Positions 10,137 to 17,479 of a stretch of DNA of 64,000 nucleotides are shown in pieces. This DNA is from Glycomyces algeriensis (GTDB lineage: Bacteria > Actinomycetota > Actinomycetes > Mycobacteriales > Micromonosporaceae). Under the pieces are notes generated by a model that did no database searches, had not been told where the DNA came from, and worked only from the letters and a program-made list of their open reading frames with translations. Position 1 is the first letter of the stretch. Every line of letters starts with the position of its first letter. The DNA is taken from contig NZ_JAPZVR010000009.1 of assembly GCF_027622855.1 (NCBI RefSeq), positions 109,865 through 173,864 of the forward strand, in the 5' to 3' direction. A program made the translations under genes and the position numbers.

Positions 10137-10717
10137 CACCCGAAGAGCTGCACCGCAAGCACCTGGCCGCGTTGATCATTGAGAGCCCGGAGGAGGCGGA
10201 GCAGGTCCGCGAACGGTTCAAGCCGCTGGACCACACGACCGCAGCCAGGTACCTCCGGGCGGCCGTCGCAGCGAGCCTCGAATACCGGTTCGGGCCCGGC
10301 GCCGGGCCGGTCGGCCACGACGAGTTCACCGCGTTCATGGCCGAGCTGCACCGCGACGGCCGTGCCGTCGAGCACCCCTGGCCCACGGGATCGAACGTGG
10401 ACGTTCGACGCGGAAGGCCGCTGCTCGATCAGGGTGCTCCCAAGCGACAGAGGACCGGAACTCGAAGGCGCCCGTCTTCCGCAGCGAGTGCACGCCTCTT
10501 CATTCGGCCAGGTCGGTCACGTTCGCACCGACAGCGGGAAGGTACTCCTCCTGCAGCCACGCGACAAGATCCGAGGGGAGCACGCAGCCCTCGGCATCGC
10601 ACCGCTCCGCATCCGGAACTCGGTAGACCTCGAAGTCCACGAAGACCACCACGTTCGCGATCCGCGCGGCGACCTCGGTCGGCCCGGCGCGGTTCGAATC
10701 CGGCCTGCTCCAGATGA
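10133..10717 (+). CDS. Hypothetical protein, translationally coupled; 3' half probably out of frame
   Basis: It begins at ATG 10133 in an ATGA overlap with the previous stop, with AGGAGA 8 bp upstream. The first ~85 residues are convincing: a charged helical region (EELHRKHLAALIIESPEEAE) and AARYLRAAVAASLEYRFG. After HPWP (about 10385) this frame turns into Arg/Pro/Ser-rich noise and runs 218 bp into the opposing lipoprotein gene. The +1 frame from about 10385 reads TWTFDAEGRCSIRVLPSDRG, which looks more natural, so a frameshift near 10385 is likely. Function unknown. Confidence 0.4.
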   Translation: MTPEELHRKHLAALIIESPEEAEQVRERFKPLDHTTAARYLRAAVAASLEYRFGPGAGPVGHDEFTAFMAELHRDGRAVEHPWPTGSNVDVRRGRPLLDQGAPKRQRTGTRRRPSSAASARLFIRPGRSRSHRQREGTPPAATRQDPRGARSPRHRTAPHPELGRPRSPRRPPRSRSARRPRSARRGSNPACSR

Positions 10718-11177
10718 AGCCGTCCTCCCAGGGGTCAGGAACCTCTGAGACGATGTCCGCGGAATCCCGGAGCTCCGTGGCGGACAACTGCACACGTTCA
10801 GGGATCTCGATGGTCTCCTCGGCCTCCGAAGCGGATCCGTAGACCTCAATCCCGAACCGGAGCCACGAGTTGTACTGCTCCGCTTCGGATTCGTCCTCCG
10901 GAGCCGCCCAGTTCATGGAGACGGAGCAGAACGCCTCCTGCTCTACCTGAAGGTCCTCTGCCTTGATCTCGATGCCGTTCTCCGCGAAGAACTCGCTCAG
11001 CTCGTCGAAGCCTGCGGCGCTGCACTCCTCCGGGCCCGCGAGGTCGAGTTCGAGCACCTCCTCCTCAGGTGCAGACGAGTCGCCGCCGACGTCCTCGGCC
11101 TCACACGCTGCGAGGCCGAAGGTCAAGGCCGCCACCGATGCCAGCACTCGGAATCGACGCAGGGAGTGGTCAGCCAT
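10500..11177 (-). CDS. Lipoprotein in the WXG100-type cluster
   Basis: 225 residues from the ATG at 11177, which overlaps the stop of the upstream gene by 8 bp, so translation is probably coupled. The N-terminus (MADHSLRRFRVLASVAALTFGLAAC) has a signal core and a lipobox with Cys25. The mature protein is strongly acidic, has several more cysteines (two in DAERCDAEGCVLP) and no recognised domain. It is the last gene of a three-gene minus-strand unit (12867 to 10500). A membrane-anchored partner or immunity role for the upstream WXG100-like product is possible by context only. Confidence 0.65.
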   Translation of the reverse strand: MADHSLRRFRVLASVAALTFGLAACEAEDVGGDSSAPEEEVLELDLAGPEECSAAGFDELSEFFAENGIEIKAEDLQVEQEAFCSVSMNWAAPEDESEAEQYNSWLRFGIEVYGSASEAEETIEIPERVQLSATELRDSADIVSEVPDPWEDGFIWSRPDSNRAGPTEVAARIANVVVFVDFEVYRVPDAERCDAEGCVLPSDLVAWLQEEYLPAVGANVTDLAE

Positions 11178-12462
11178 TGATGTACCCCGGAATGATCTGG
11201 TAGACGAGGGAGTTCGAGAAGTACCCGTCCCACACGAGCGCCTCCGATTCGAAGAACCCTCCGGAGTAGTCCTTGCGGGACTCCTCGAGACCTTCAAGAC
11301 AGTCCTCGGCGCCTTCGGTGAGCATCTTCACCAGCTCAGCACAGGTGTCGCCGTCGGGGACGTCCTTGCCGGTCAGTCGATCGATGATGCCGTTGAAGAA
11401 GTTCGACATGGGCGATTGGACTTCGCCGCCACTGGCTGCTTCGACGACGAAGTCGGTGGTGGCCACGATGTCTCCGGCGAACGGGATCCGGTTGACCGTG
11501 ATGGTGGCCGCGAACTTCGAGACCGCCTTGTCCTGGGCGGAAGAGGAGTTGAGCTTCTCGAGTATGAGTTCCCACGCCTCCGCGATGTTGTTGTACGCCT
11601 GGACCACCGCGTGAGTCTGCGCCGTCGCCTCCGCTGAGCCCGCGTACACCAGAGCGGAAGCGCCGTTCCAGTGCGCGACGAGCGCCTGTCGGACCTGGTT
11701 GCCGAAATCCTGTACCGCGGGCTGCTCGATTTCGGAGGCCTGCCATTCGTCCCAGAGCGCACGGATCTCCAGGCACTCACGGTCGACATGAGTGTCGTGG
11801 ATCGTCTTCGCCTGTTCGCAGACCGCGTTCAGCTTCGTCAGGAGGTCGCCCATCGCAGGGAGATCACACGCTTTGAGCATGTCGCGGTAGGCCTCCTCGA
11901 TTGAGCCCATCTGGACGATGGTCCTGCCCATCGCCTGGTTGTGCACGTCATCGTCGTCCGATGCCGTGGTGCCGGTCCAAGTCGACTGGATCTGCGGCCC
12001 GTTGCTGAAGCTCTCCGCGACGGCATCGGGAATCGCAGCGGGCATGAGGAAGCCCAGCACCTCTGAGTGGCGATAGAACCCGGTGAGCGTTCTCCAGTCC
12101 TGCTGCCCCTCTGCCTCGGCGAATCCGCCTTCCATCGGGTACAGCGCCAGGTTCCCGACATGCCGCAGGGCGACGTCGTGCCCGAACCGGTCGAAGGCCT
12201 CCTGCCTCCGATAGCCTTCGAGAAGCACCTCCCTGATCGAGTCGAGCGCCTCCCACATCTGGTCCTCGGTCGGCGCGCCGTCGAGGTCCACCGGGGTGAC
12301 TGGCGCGTCATCGCCTGTGACCCAGTCGGTGACCGCGTCCCAGGCATTCCGGCCAGTCTCGACGGCTGAATCCAATGCGTCCGACGCTTGGTCGGAGACC
12401 CACTCGCGTGCGTCCGAGGCCTGGTCGGAAATCCACTCGCCTGCGTCGTTCAACCAGTTCAT
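11170..12462 (-). CDS. Large helical WXG100/LXG-like protein, possible type VII secretion substrate
   Basis: 430 residues. The N-terminus has a near-tandem repeat (EWISDQASDAREWVSDQASD) followed by VETGRNAWDAVTDWVTGDD, an amphipathic region. The rest is long alpha-helical sequence without catalytic motifs that I recognise, with a glycine-containing hydrophobic stretch near residues 325-345 (ITVNRIPFAGDIVATTDFVV). It lies 48 bp after the 118-residue WXG100-like gene and overlaps the lipoprotein gene. The size and arrangement fit ESX/T7SS-associated effectors or structural partners, but no secretion machinery is in the window. Confidence 0.5.
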   Translation of the reverse strand: MNWLNDAGEWISDQASDAREWVSDQASDALDSAVETGRNAWDAVTDWVTGDDAPVTPVDLDGAPTEDQMWEALDSIREVLLEGYRRQEAFDRFGHDVALRHVGNLALYPMEGGFAEAEGQQDWRTLTGFYRHSEVLGFLMPAAIPDAVAESFSNGPQIQSTWTGTTASDDDDVHNQAMGRTIVQMGSIEEAYRDMLKACDLPAMGDLLTKLNAVCEQAKTIHDTHVDRECLEIRALWDEWQASEIEQPAVQDFGNQVRQALVAHWNGASALVYAGSAEATAQTHAVVQAYNNIAEAWELILEKLNSSSAQDKAVSKFAATITVNRIPFAGDIVATTDFVVEAASGGEVQSPMSNFFNGIIDRLTGKDVPDGDTCAELVKMLTEGAEDCLEGLEESRKDYSGGFFESEALVWDGYFSNSLVYQIIPGYING

Positions 12463-12510
12463 CTCTGCCCCTTCAGTTTTCGCAGGCTAGTTGCGCCTTG
12501 TCGCAGGCGG

Positions 12511-12867
12511 TCAGCCATCGGTTTCGGCGAGGTTCTCGACGTAGGCGTCTTCGAGCCCGGCCAGCGCTGACTCGAGGTCGAGAGCGGCTTCCTGCTCGTC
12601 GGCGTCGTACCCGTCGGCGATCTCCACGAGGGTCCGGCCCATGTCCGCGAGAGTCTCGGGAGTCTCCTCGGCCACGGTGACGAAGCGTCCCCAGAGGGTG
12701 TTGAACTGGTCTGCTGCGCTTCCCGTGATGAAGCCGCCGAAGGTCGCGTCGGCGGAGGACTTGGCATCGACTACCAGCGTCTTGAGGTCCTCATAGCTGC
12801 TGGCCACGGCAGGGAGCGTTGTGCCACCTATTTGGCGGATGTTTTCAGGGGTGAACTCTCGAGTCAC
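12511..12867 (-). CDS. WXG100/ESX-like small helical protein
   Basis: 118 residues, predicted to form a helical hairpin: two long helices flank a central FNTLWGRF segment with the W-x-G turn of the WXG100 family. The usual length of the family is about 100 residues. The acidic C-terminal extension (EAALDLESALAGLEDAYVEN) has a YxxxE-like tail (YVENLAE), resembling the type VII secretion signal YxxxD/E. It is the first gene of the minus-strand unit, so it would be produced with the 430-residue protein and the lipoprotein. Confidence 0.65.
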   Translation of the reverse strand: MTREFTPENIRQIGGTTLPAVASSYEDLKTLVVDAKSSADATFGGFITGSAADQFNTLWGRFVTVAEETPETLADMGRTLVEIADGYDADEQEAALDLESALAGLEDAYVENLAETDG

Positions 12868-13159
12868 GTCTCAGGCCTCGACTTCCGGAGAGGGTGCGCC
12901 ACCTCAGGAGCGATTGGCATGGAGGGGACCGGGGTGCCTCACCGTCGAAGCAAGCCCGTCGATTAGTCGTATTCGGTCGGATTCTATCGATATTTTCACT
13001 TTCTGTGTGCCCCGGTCGCGACACGTTCCGTGCGCGTGACCGCCCGTGTTCACTATCAACGAACCTCCACCCGCGCAGGGTGAACAGGGGATTGGAGAGG
13101 CCCTTTGGGCGAGCCCGACCCCGCCGCTCCCCGAACTTCTTCGGAGAGCGGCGAGGCCG
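12868..13159. other. Intergenic region upstream of the WXG100-type operon
   Basis: This 290-bp stretch has no convincing gene. It contains a locally AT-rich patch (12970-13000) with TAGAAT on the minus strand (complement of 12981-12986), a plausible -10 for the WXG100-type operon about 115 bp from its start. An inverted pair GTTCAC/GTGAAC (13048-13053 and 13079-13084) follows. A terminator hairpin at 13122-13153 closes the nuclease fragment. Confidence 0.4.
13122..13153. terminator. Hairpin at the end of the OLD-nuclease fragment
   Basis: CGCCGCTC and CCGAA (13122-13129, 13131-13135) pair with TTCGG and GAGCGGCG (13140-13144, 13146-13153), with one C-A mismatch and a four-base loop. It lies 6 bp past the minus-strand stop at 13160 and is a likely terminator for that gene remnant. 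Confidence 0.6.
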
Positions 13160-13669
13160 TCAGAGGCTCGTGAGTGCGCGAGCGAGCGTGAGCACTTCCT
13201 CCAGGGCGGGGCTGATCAGTCCCTCGCACCGCCGTGCCGTCAGGCGGTACAGCGCGGGCCGCTTCGTCTTCTTGGAATCGAGTTCGTCGCGGACCGTCTC
13301 CATGGTCCGTTCCCAAGCGGCCCAGGAGGAATTGACCACGTGTTCCAGGTTGTCGTCCCAAGCGACCAGTGTCGGAGAGCATTTCCCGACCGGGAAGGGC
13401 ACGACGGTGGGCACCCCGTGGTGCTCCTGCAACACCACGTTGGCAGCGCGGTCGCCCGCGCGGGCTCGTGCGATCTCGTCCGGGTCCGTCCACTTCCGCC
13501 CGGCATTGCCGCTGTCGTTGTCGAAGACGGTCAGTGATGTGATGCCGAGCTGGTGAAGGATCGCCTGAGCGACGATGAGGTTCGCCTTCCCCGAAGCGTT
13601 GACGACGGTGACGCCGAAGCGTTCGAGCGCGCCCTTGCGGGAGGCGACCTCCTCGATGACGACCTTGTC
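13160..13669 (-). pseudogene. OLD-family nuclease remnant (TOPRIM end; GajA-like)
   Basis: About 170 residues at the C-terminal end of an open frame match the TOPRIM domain and tail of OLD-family nucleases: KVVIEEVASRKGALERFGVT then VVNASGKANLIVAQAIL, then LTVFDNDSG with the catalytic DxD, then a tail ending in LARALTSL. The ATPase half that normally precedes it (300 or more residues) is absent. Upstream of about 13669 the same frame is only the antisense of a helicase fragment. The open frame appears to continue to 14149, but that part is noise. OLD nucleases pair with a UvrD-like helicase in Gabija defence, and a UvrD-like piece abuts this one. Confidence 0.65.
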
Positions 13670-13672
13670 TGC

Positions 13673-14011
13673 ATGCCGAACGCGACGCCGATCCAGCACT
13701 ACGTCGACGCCCTGAAATCCTCCGGTATCCCGGCCCAGGCGATCAAGGACGACATCCCCGACGCCGACACCGTCCACGTCACCACCATCAACGGGCTCAA
13801 AGGAACCGAATACCGCTGCATCGTCCTCGTGGGCGTCGGCGCCGACCGGTATCCGCGCAAGTTCGCGGCCGAACTCGCGGCCACCGACCCCGTCGCATAC
13901 GAACTCGCACTCGAACGCGAGCGGAACCTCCTGTTCGTGGCGTTCACCCGGGCCTGCCGCGAGCTGACGGTGATCTGGTCCGGGGAGCCGAGCCCGCTGC
14001 TGCGCCACTGA
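13673..14011 (+). pseudogene. UvrD-like helicase remnant (C-terminal motifs V-VI; GajB-like)
   Basis: From ATG 13673 this frame reads 112 residues typical of the end of a superfamily 1 UvrD/PcrA helicase: YVDALKSSGIPAQAIKDD, motif V-like VHVTTINGLKGTEYR followed by CIVLVGVG, and motif VI RNLLFVAFTRACREL. Walker A and motifs Ia-IV are missing, so it cannot be a working helicase. There is no ribosome binding site before 13673. Its 5' side is fused head to head with the OLD-nuclease fragment within a few bases of 13670, which suggests a deletion combined with an inversion of a former two-gene locus. Confidence 0.65.
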
Positions 14012-14097
14012 GGCCGTGCACCGATCGGGGGACACCAGGGAGCCGCATGCCGGAATAGAATCGGAGGCGCTGTCCGCTCCCGACCTCTGGGATTCGT

Positions 14098-16299
14098 ATG
14101 ACAACTGCACCCCTCGACAAGTCCAAGGTCGGTGAACACGCCCGTTCACAGGTCGCCCACGCCCGCAACATCCTCCTTCAGTACGACCGCCTCGCCGCCG
14201 CCCCGGAGCAGCTGCGCGCCGCCGTCCGCGACCAGTACGCCGTCCTCGCCCGCGAGGAGGTCGCCGAGCGCCTCGCGAAGATGCCCGCCGGCGACCTCAA
14301 GAAGGTCGCGAAAGGCATGCGCCTGGGGAAGTTGGAGCAGGCCGGATTCCGCACCGTCGCCCTGATCCGCAGCGCCTCCCACCACCGGCTCCAGCAGGTA
14401 CCCGGTGTCGGGGCGCAGACCGTCGAAGAGGTCAAGGCCGCCGCCGACCTCCTGGCCGAGCGCGCAGCCGCCGACAGCCGCCCCCGCCTCGACCCGGTCC
14501 GCAAGGACCCCCGCCACACCAGGATCCTGGCGACCCTGGCCGCCGAGCGGGCCGCCGGAGCCGCCACGGACGGACTGCGGGACGCCGTGCAGCGCTTCAA
14601 AACCCGCACCGCGCCGCACATCACCGCCGCCGACCGCGCCGCCAGCAAGACCGCGATGTTCTGGTCCGGCCGCAAGCGCAAAGCCGAAGCGCTCGCCGGC
14701 CTCGACGCGCTCGAAGCGGTCATCGCCGACTTCGAGACCGGTTCACTCGTCCGCAGTCTCGCGGAAGCGCTCGAACGCGCCGACCCCGGCCGCTGGTCCG
14801 TCGACGAACTCTGGCGCGACTTCGAACTGCAGGCCGCGAACGTCAACACGTCGCTCGCGAAGATCACCGGTGCCGACATCGAGGACGCCGCGCGCGCCGA
14901 GGACTTCGTCAGTCCCGAACTGCGCCAGAAGATCGAGGCGCTGCCGTTCAACGCCAGCCTCATGCGCACCGACCTCCGCTTCTACCAGCTGTTCGGAGCG
15001 AAGTACACGATCCACCAGGAGCAGGCGATCATCGGCGACGAGATGGGCCTGGGAAAGACCATTCAGGCCCTTGCCGTCGCCGCGCACCTCGCCGCGAAAG
15101 GCCAGCGCCGCTTCCTCGTGGTCTGCCCGGCGAGCGTCGTCCCGAACTGGCTCAACGAGATCCGCAAGCACACGCACCTGGCGTCGTTCAGCCTCCACGG
15201 CAGTGGCCGTGAAGTCGAGGCCCGCAAATGGCTGCACCGCGGCGGCATAGCGGTCACCACGTTCAACACCATCGACCGACTGGAGACGCTGCGCCGCCAC
15301 GCGGACGCCGAGACCGCGCTGCTCGTAGTCGACGAGGCCCACTACATCAAGAACCCGGGCACGAAACGCACCCAGGCCGTCAGGGCCGCCATCGGCCGGT
15401 CCCAGCGGACCCTGTTCCTCTCCGGCACCCCGATGGAGAACCGGGTCGAGGAGTTCCAGGCACTCATCGGCTATCTCCGGCCTGACATCGCCAGGCGGGT
15501 CGATGCGGGTGACGCCGTGGTCGGGGCCAGGGCCTTCCGCCGCCTGGTCGCCCCGGTGTACCTGCGGCGCAACCAGGAAGACGTGCTCACCGAGCTGCCC
15601 GAGAAGATCGAGGTCGAGGAGTGGGTGCAGTTCACCGGGGATGACGCGAACGCTTACCGCGACCAGGTGCGGGCGCGGAACCTCATGGGCATGCGCCGCG
15701 CCTCCTCGGCCATGCCCGGCACCGCGAAACTGGACCGGCTGGTGGAACTCGTCGAAGACGCAGGTGCCGAAGGCCAGAAGGTCATCGTGTTCTCGTACTT
15801 CCTCGACGTCCTCGCCGCCGCCGCGTCCAGGCTCGGCAATCTCGCGATCGGCCCGATCACCGGGAGCGTTCCTGCGCCGAAGCGCCAGGACATGATCGAC
15901 GACTTCACCCGCCGCGAAGGCCCGGCGGTGATCCTGGCGCAGATCGAGGCGGGTGGAGTCGGCCTGAACATCCAGGCCGCGTCAGTGGTGGTCATCGCCG
16001 AACCGCAGTGGAAGCCGAGCGTCGAGCAGCAGGCGATCGCCCGCGCCCATCGCATGGGCCAGACCCGGCGCGTCCAAGTCCACAGGCTGCTCGCCAAAGA
16101 CGGTGTCGACGAGCGGATCCGTGAAGTCCAGGAGCAGAAGCAGCTGCTGTTCGACCACTATGCGCGCCAGAGCGACGCGAAATCGAGCGACGGCATGGCG
16201 ACCGACACCGGCATCGCCCGGCCCGCACCCCTCGACGACGAGTCGATCCCGCTGGAGCAGCGGATCATCGTGGCGGAACGGGCCCGACTCGGCCTCTGA
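14098..16299 (+). CDS. SNF2-family DNA-dependent ATPase/helicase with helix-hairpin-helix N-terminus
   Basis: 733 residues. Residues ~95-125 contain a helix-hairpin-helix-like unit (LQQVPGVGAQTVEEVKAAAD). The SNF2 ATPase core follows: DEMGLGKT at 314-321 (motif I), LVVCPASVVPNWLNEI (Ia), DEAH at 412-415 and LFLSGTPMENRVEEF (III). The second RecA domain contains QIEAGGVGLNIQAAS and the RAHRMGQT motif VI. Such proteins move along double-stranded DNA or remodel nucleoprotein. In bacteria they occur in repair (RapA-like) and in defence loci. There is no Sw2-type zinc finger and no nuclease domain. It lies directly after the broken nuclease/helicase pair and before tRNA-Arg, so it may belong to the same accessory island. 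Confidence 0.85.
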   Translation: MTTAPLDKSKVGEHARSQVAHARNILLQYDRLAAAPEQLRAAVRDQYAVLAREEVAERLAKMPAGDLKKVAKGMRLGKLEQAGFRTVALIRSASHHRLQQVPGVGAQTVEEVKAAADLLAERAAADSRPRLDPVRKDPRHTRILATLAAERAAGAATDGLRDAVQRFKTRTAPHITAADRAASKTAMFWSGRKRKAEALAGLDALEAVIADFETGSLVRSLAEALERADPGRWSVDELWRDFELQAANVNTSLAKITGADIEDAARAEDFVSPELRQKIEALPFNASLMRTDLRFYQLFGAKYTIHQEQAIIGDEMGLGKTIQALAVAAHLAAKGQRRFLVVCPASVVPNWLNEIRKHTHLASFSLHGSGREVEARKWLHRGGIAVTTFNTIDRLETLRRHADAETALLVVDEAHYIKNPGTKRTQAVRAAIGRSQRTLFLSGTPMENRVEEFQALIGYLRPDIARRVDAGDAVVGARAFRRLVAPVYLRRNQEDVLTELPEKIEVEEWVQFTGDDANAYRDQVRARNLMGMRRASSAMPGTAKLDRLVELVEDAGAEGQKVIVFSYFLDVLAAAASRLGNLAIGPITGSVPAPKRQDMIDDFTRREGPAVILAQIEAGGVGLNIQAASVVVIAEPQWKPSVEQQAIARAHRMGQTRRVQVHRLLAKDGVDERIREVQEQKQLLFDHYARQSDAKSSDGMATDTGIARPAPLDDESIPLEQRIIVAERARLGL

Positions 16300-16320
16300 C
16301 GACTGTGCCGACACAGCAGA

Positions 16321-16346
16321 AAAGCCAGGTCCGGAGACCTGGCTTT
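16321..16346. terminator. Terminator between the SNF2 helicase gene and tRNA-Arg
   Basis: AAAGCCAGGT (16321-16330) and ACCTGGCTTT (16337-16346) form a perfect 10-bp stem around CCGGAG. Its 3' TTT on the plus strand and TTT on the minus strand make it suitable for both converging transcripts. Confidence 0.75.
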
Positions 16347-16352
16347 CGTTGG

Positions 16353-16425
16353 TGCGCCGCGAGGGATTCGAACCCCCAACCTTCTGATCCGTAGTCAGAT
16401 GCTCTATCCGTTGAGCTAGCGGCGC
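16353..16425 (-). tRNA. tRNA-Arg (anticodon ACG)
   Basis: On the minus strand the 73-nt body starts GCGCCGC (complement of 16425-16419) and ends GCGGCGC plus discriminator A. The anticodon stem TCTGA/TCAGA encloses loop CTACGGA, with anticodon ACG. The T-arm GGGGGTTCGAATCCC is intact. CCA follows in the genome (16350-16352). An exact 26-bp copy of its anticodon-to-T-stem part lies at 16611-16636. Confidence 0.95.
16374..16399. repeat. 26-bp direct repeat, copy 1 (inside tRNA-Arg)
   Basis: These bases cover the anticodon arm, variable loop and the edge of the T stem, and are repeated exactly and in the same orientation at 16611-16636. Repeats of this length within tRNA genes are typical of integration sites (att) of tyrosine-recombinase elements, but no integrase gene lies nearby. 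Confidence 0.8.
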
Positions 16426-16485
16426 AGGTTGGCTTGATCGTTGCGATCAGGACCGGGCATAACCTTACCTGGGGCGAAAACCGAT

Positions 16486-16597
16486 CTGCAACCGGGTGTG
16501 TAATTGTGTCTTGGGCCATCGGACTCACATTCACACCCGACCTGCAACCGGGTGTGTAGATGTGACTTGGGCCTGGACTCAATTTCACACCGTGACC
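16486..16597. repeat. Two tandem imperfect 56-bp repeats
   Basis: Copies 16486-16541 and 16542-16597 both begin CTGCAACCGGGTGTGTA and share TTGGGCC and GGACTCA(C/A) blocks at matching offsets. Within each copy GGGTGTG can pair with CACACC(C), so each unit can fold into a hairpin. They lie between tRNA-Arg and the duplicated tRNA segment, with no gene in the 220-bp gap. Confidence 0.75.
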
Positions 16598-16610
16598 GCG
16601 AAAGATCTGA

Positions 16611-16636
16611 CCCCAACCTTCTGATCCGTAGTCAGA
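16611..16636. repeat. 26-bp direct repeat, copy 2 (tRNA-Arg fragment)
   Basis: An exact second copy of 16374-16399 with no flanking acceptor or D arm, so it is not a second tRNA gene. It ends 11 bp from the stop of the next minus-strand gene. It may be a recombination scar or att-like site. Confidence 0.8.
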
Positions 16637-16647
16637 CGGTCCGGGCC

Positions 16648-17337
16648 TCAGCAGTTGTCGAGGACGGTCTTCGCCAGGGCCCGCCAGGCCGCGGGTAGGG
16701 CCTCGGCGCGTTCGGGGAGCGGGGCGTTCGCGGCGGCCCAGACTGCGGCTTCGGCTTCGGGGACCTCGTCGCCCAGGAGGTAGCGCTCGACGAAGGCGGC
16801 GCGGTGCTCGTGGCCGGGGAAGAAGTAGCCGCCGGCCGCGAAGAGGGCCACGTAGGCGCGGTGGAGGCCCTCGGTGAGGGTTTCGGCCAGTTCCCAGGGG
16901 TCGGCAGCGTCGCCCAGGCGCTTCGCCAACGCGTCGACCTCGCCGGCCACGGCCTCGCGGGAGGCGTCGGCCAGGGCCTGCGGGAACTCGGTGACCTCGG
17001 CGCGGGCGCGGGAGCCGAGTTCGGAGTCGTCGGCGAGGAGGGTGCCCTCGGCGAAGCGGGCGATGACGCGGAGGGTCTCGTCGCCGGGGTGCTGCCAGCC
17101 CTCGCCGCGATGGAGGGCCTCGAGGTGGGACTGGAAGCGCGCGACGGTGAGGTGGACGGCATCGTCGCTGGCGTCGGCGGGGACGGTGTCGGTCTCCCAC
17201 ACGCAGACCAGCTCGGCCTCCTCCCCGAATCCGGACAGGGCGGGGCCGTGGGCGTAGGCGAACGCGAGGCGCTCGTCGTCGTTGATCTCGGCGAGGACGT
17301 CGGTGGAGAGCCTCAGGACCGCGTTGGGAAGGGACAT
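16648..17337 (-). CDS. Hypothetical protein, weakly nucleotidyltransferase-like
   Basis: 229 residues from ATG 17337. The N-terminal third has YAHGPALSGFGEEAELVCVWE, which weakly resembles the GS-x-D/E-x-D/E edge of nucleotidyltransferase folds, but the acidic catalytic pair is not clear. The rest is helical (ALADASREAVAGEVDALAKR; FVERYLLGDEVPEAEAAVWA), similar in layout to the helical halves of aminoglycoside nucleotidyltransferase-like or DUF4037-type proteins. The promoter must lie in the 140 bp shared with the divergent AlkZ-like gene. Function unknown. Confidence 0.5.
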   Translation of the reverse strand: MSLPNAVLRLSTDVLAEINDDERLAFAYAHGPALSGFGEEAELVCVWETDTVPADASDDAVHLTVARFQSHLEALHRGEGWQHPGDETLRVIARFAEGTLLADDSELGSRARAEVTEFPQALADASREAVAGEVDALAKRLGDAADPWELAETLTEGLHRAYVALFAAGGYFFPGHEHRAAFVERYLLGDEVPEAEAAVWAAANAPLPERAEALPAAWRALAKTVLDNC

Positions 17338-17479
17338 GCCGCAATTGTGGCCGCAGTTCGCAACCGCGTCTACCCGTGCGTTCGTGCGCGCACGCGGTGA
17401 TTCCGGCCATGCGGCCGGACGAGGTGGACAAGCTGATCGGCGGAGGGCTCATGTCGTAAGGGGCGGTTAGCATGTCCAC

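Noticed and set aside
13160-14149. One intact 329-residue minus-strand gene
   Set aside because: Only the part up to 13669 resembles a protein family; the rest is antisense to helicase-like sequence, so this is a remnant, not a whole gene.
16611-16636. A second tRNA-Arg gene
   Set aside because: Only 26 bp match; acceptor and D arms are missing.
17397-17459. A 20-codon plus-strand open frame before the AlkZ-like gene
   Set aside because: No ribosome site or comparison available; could be a leader peptide or chance.
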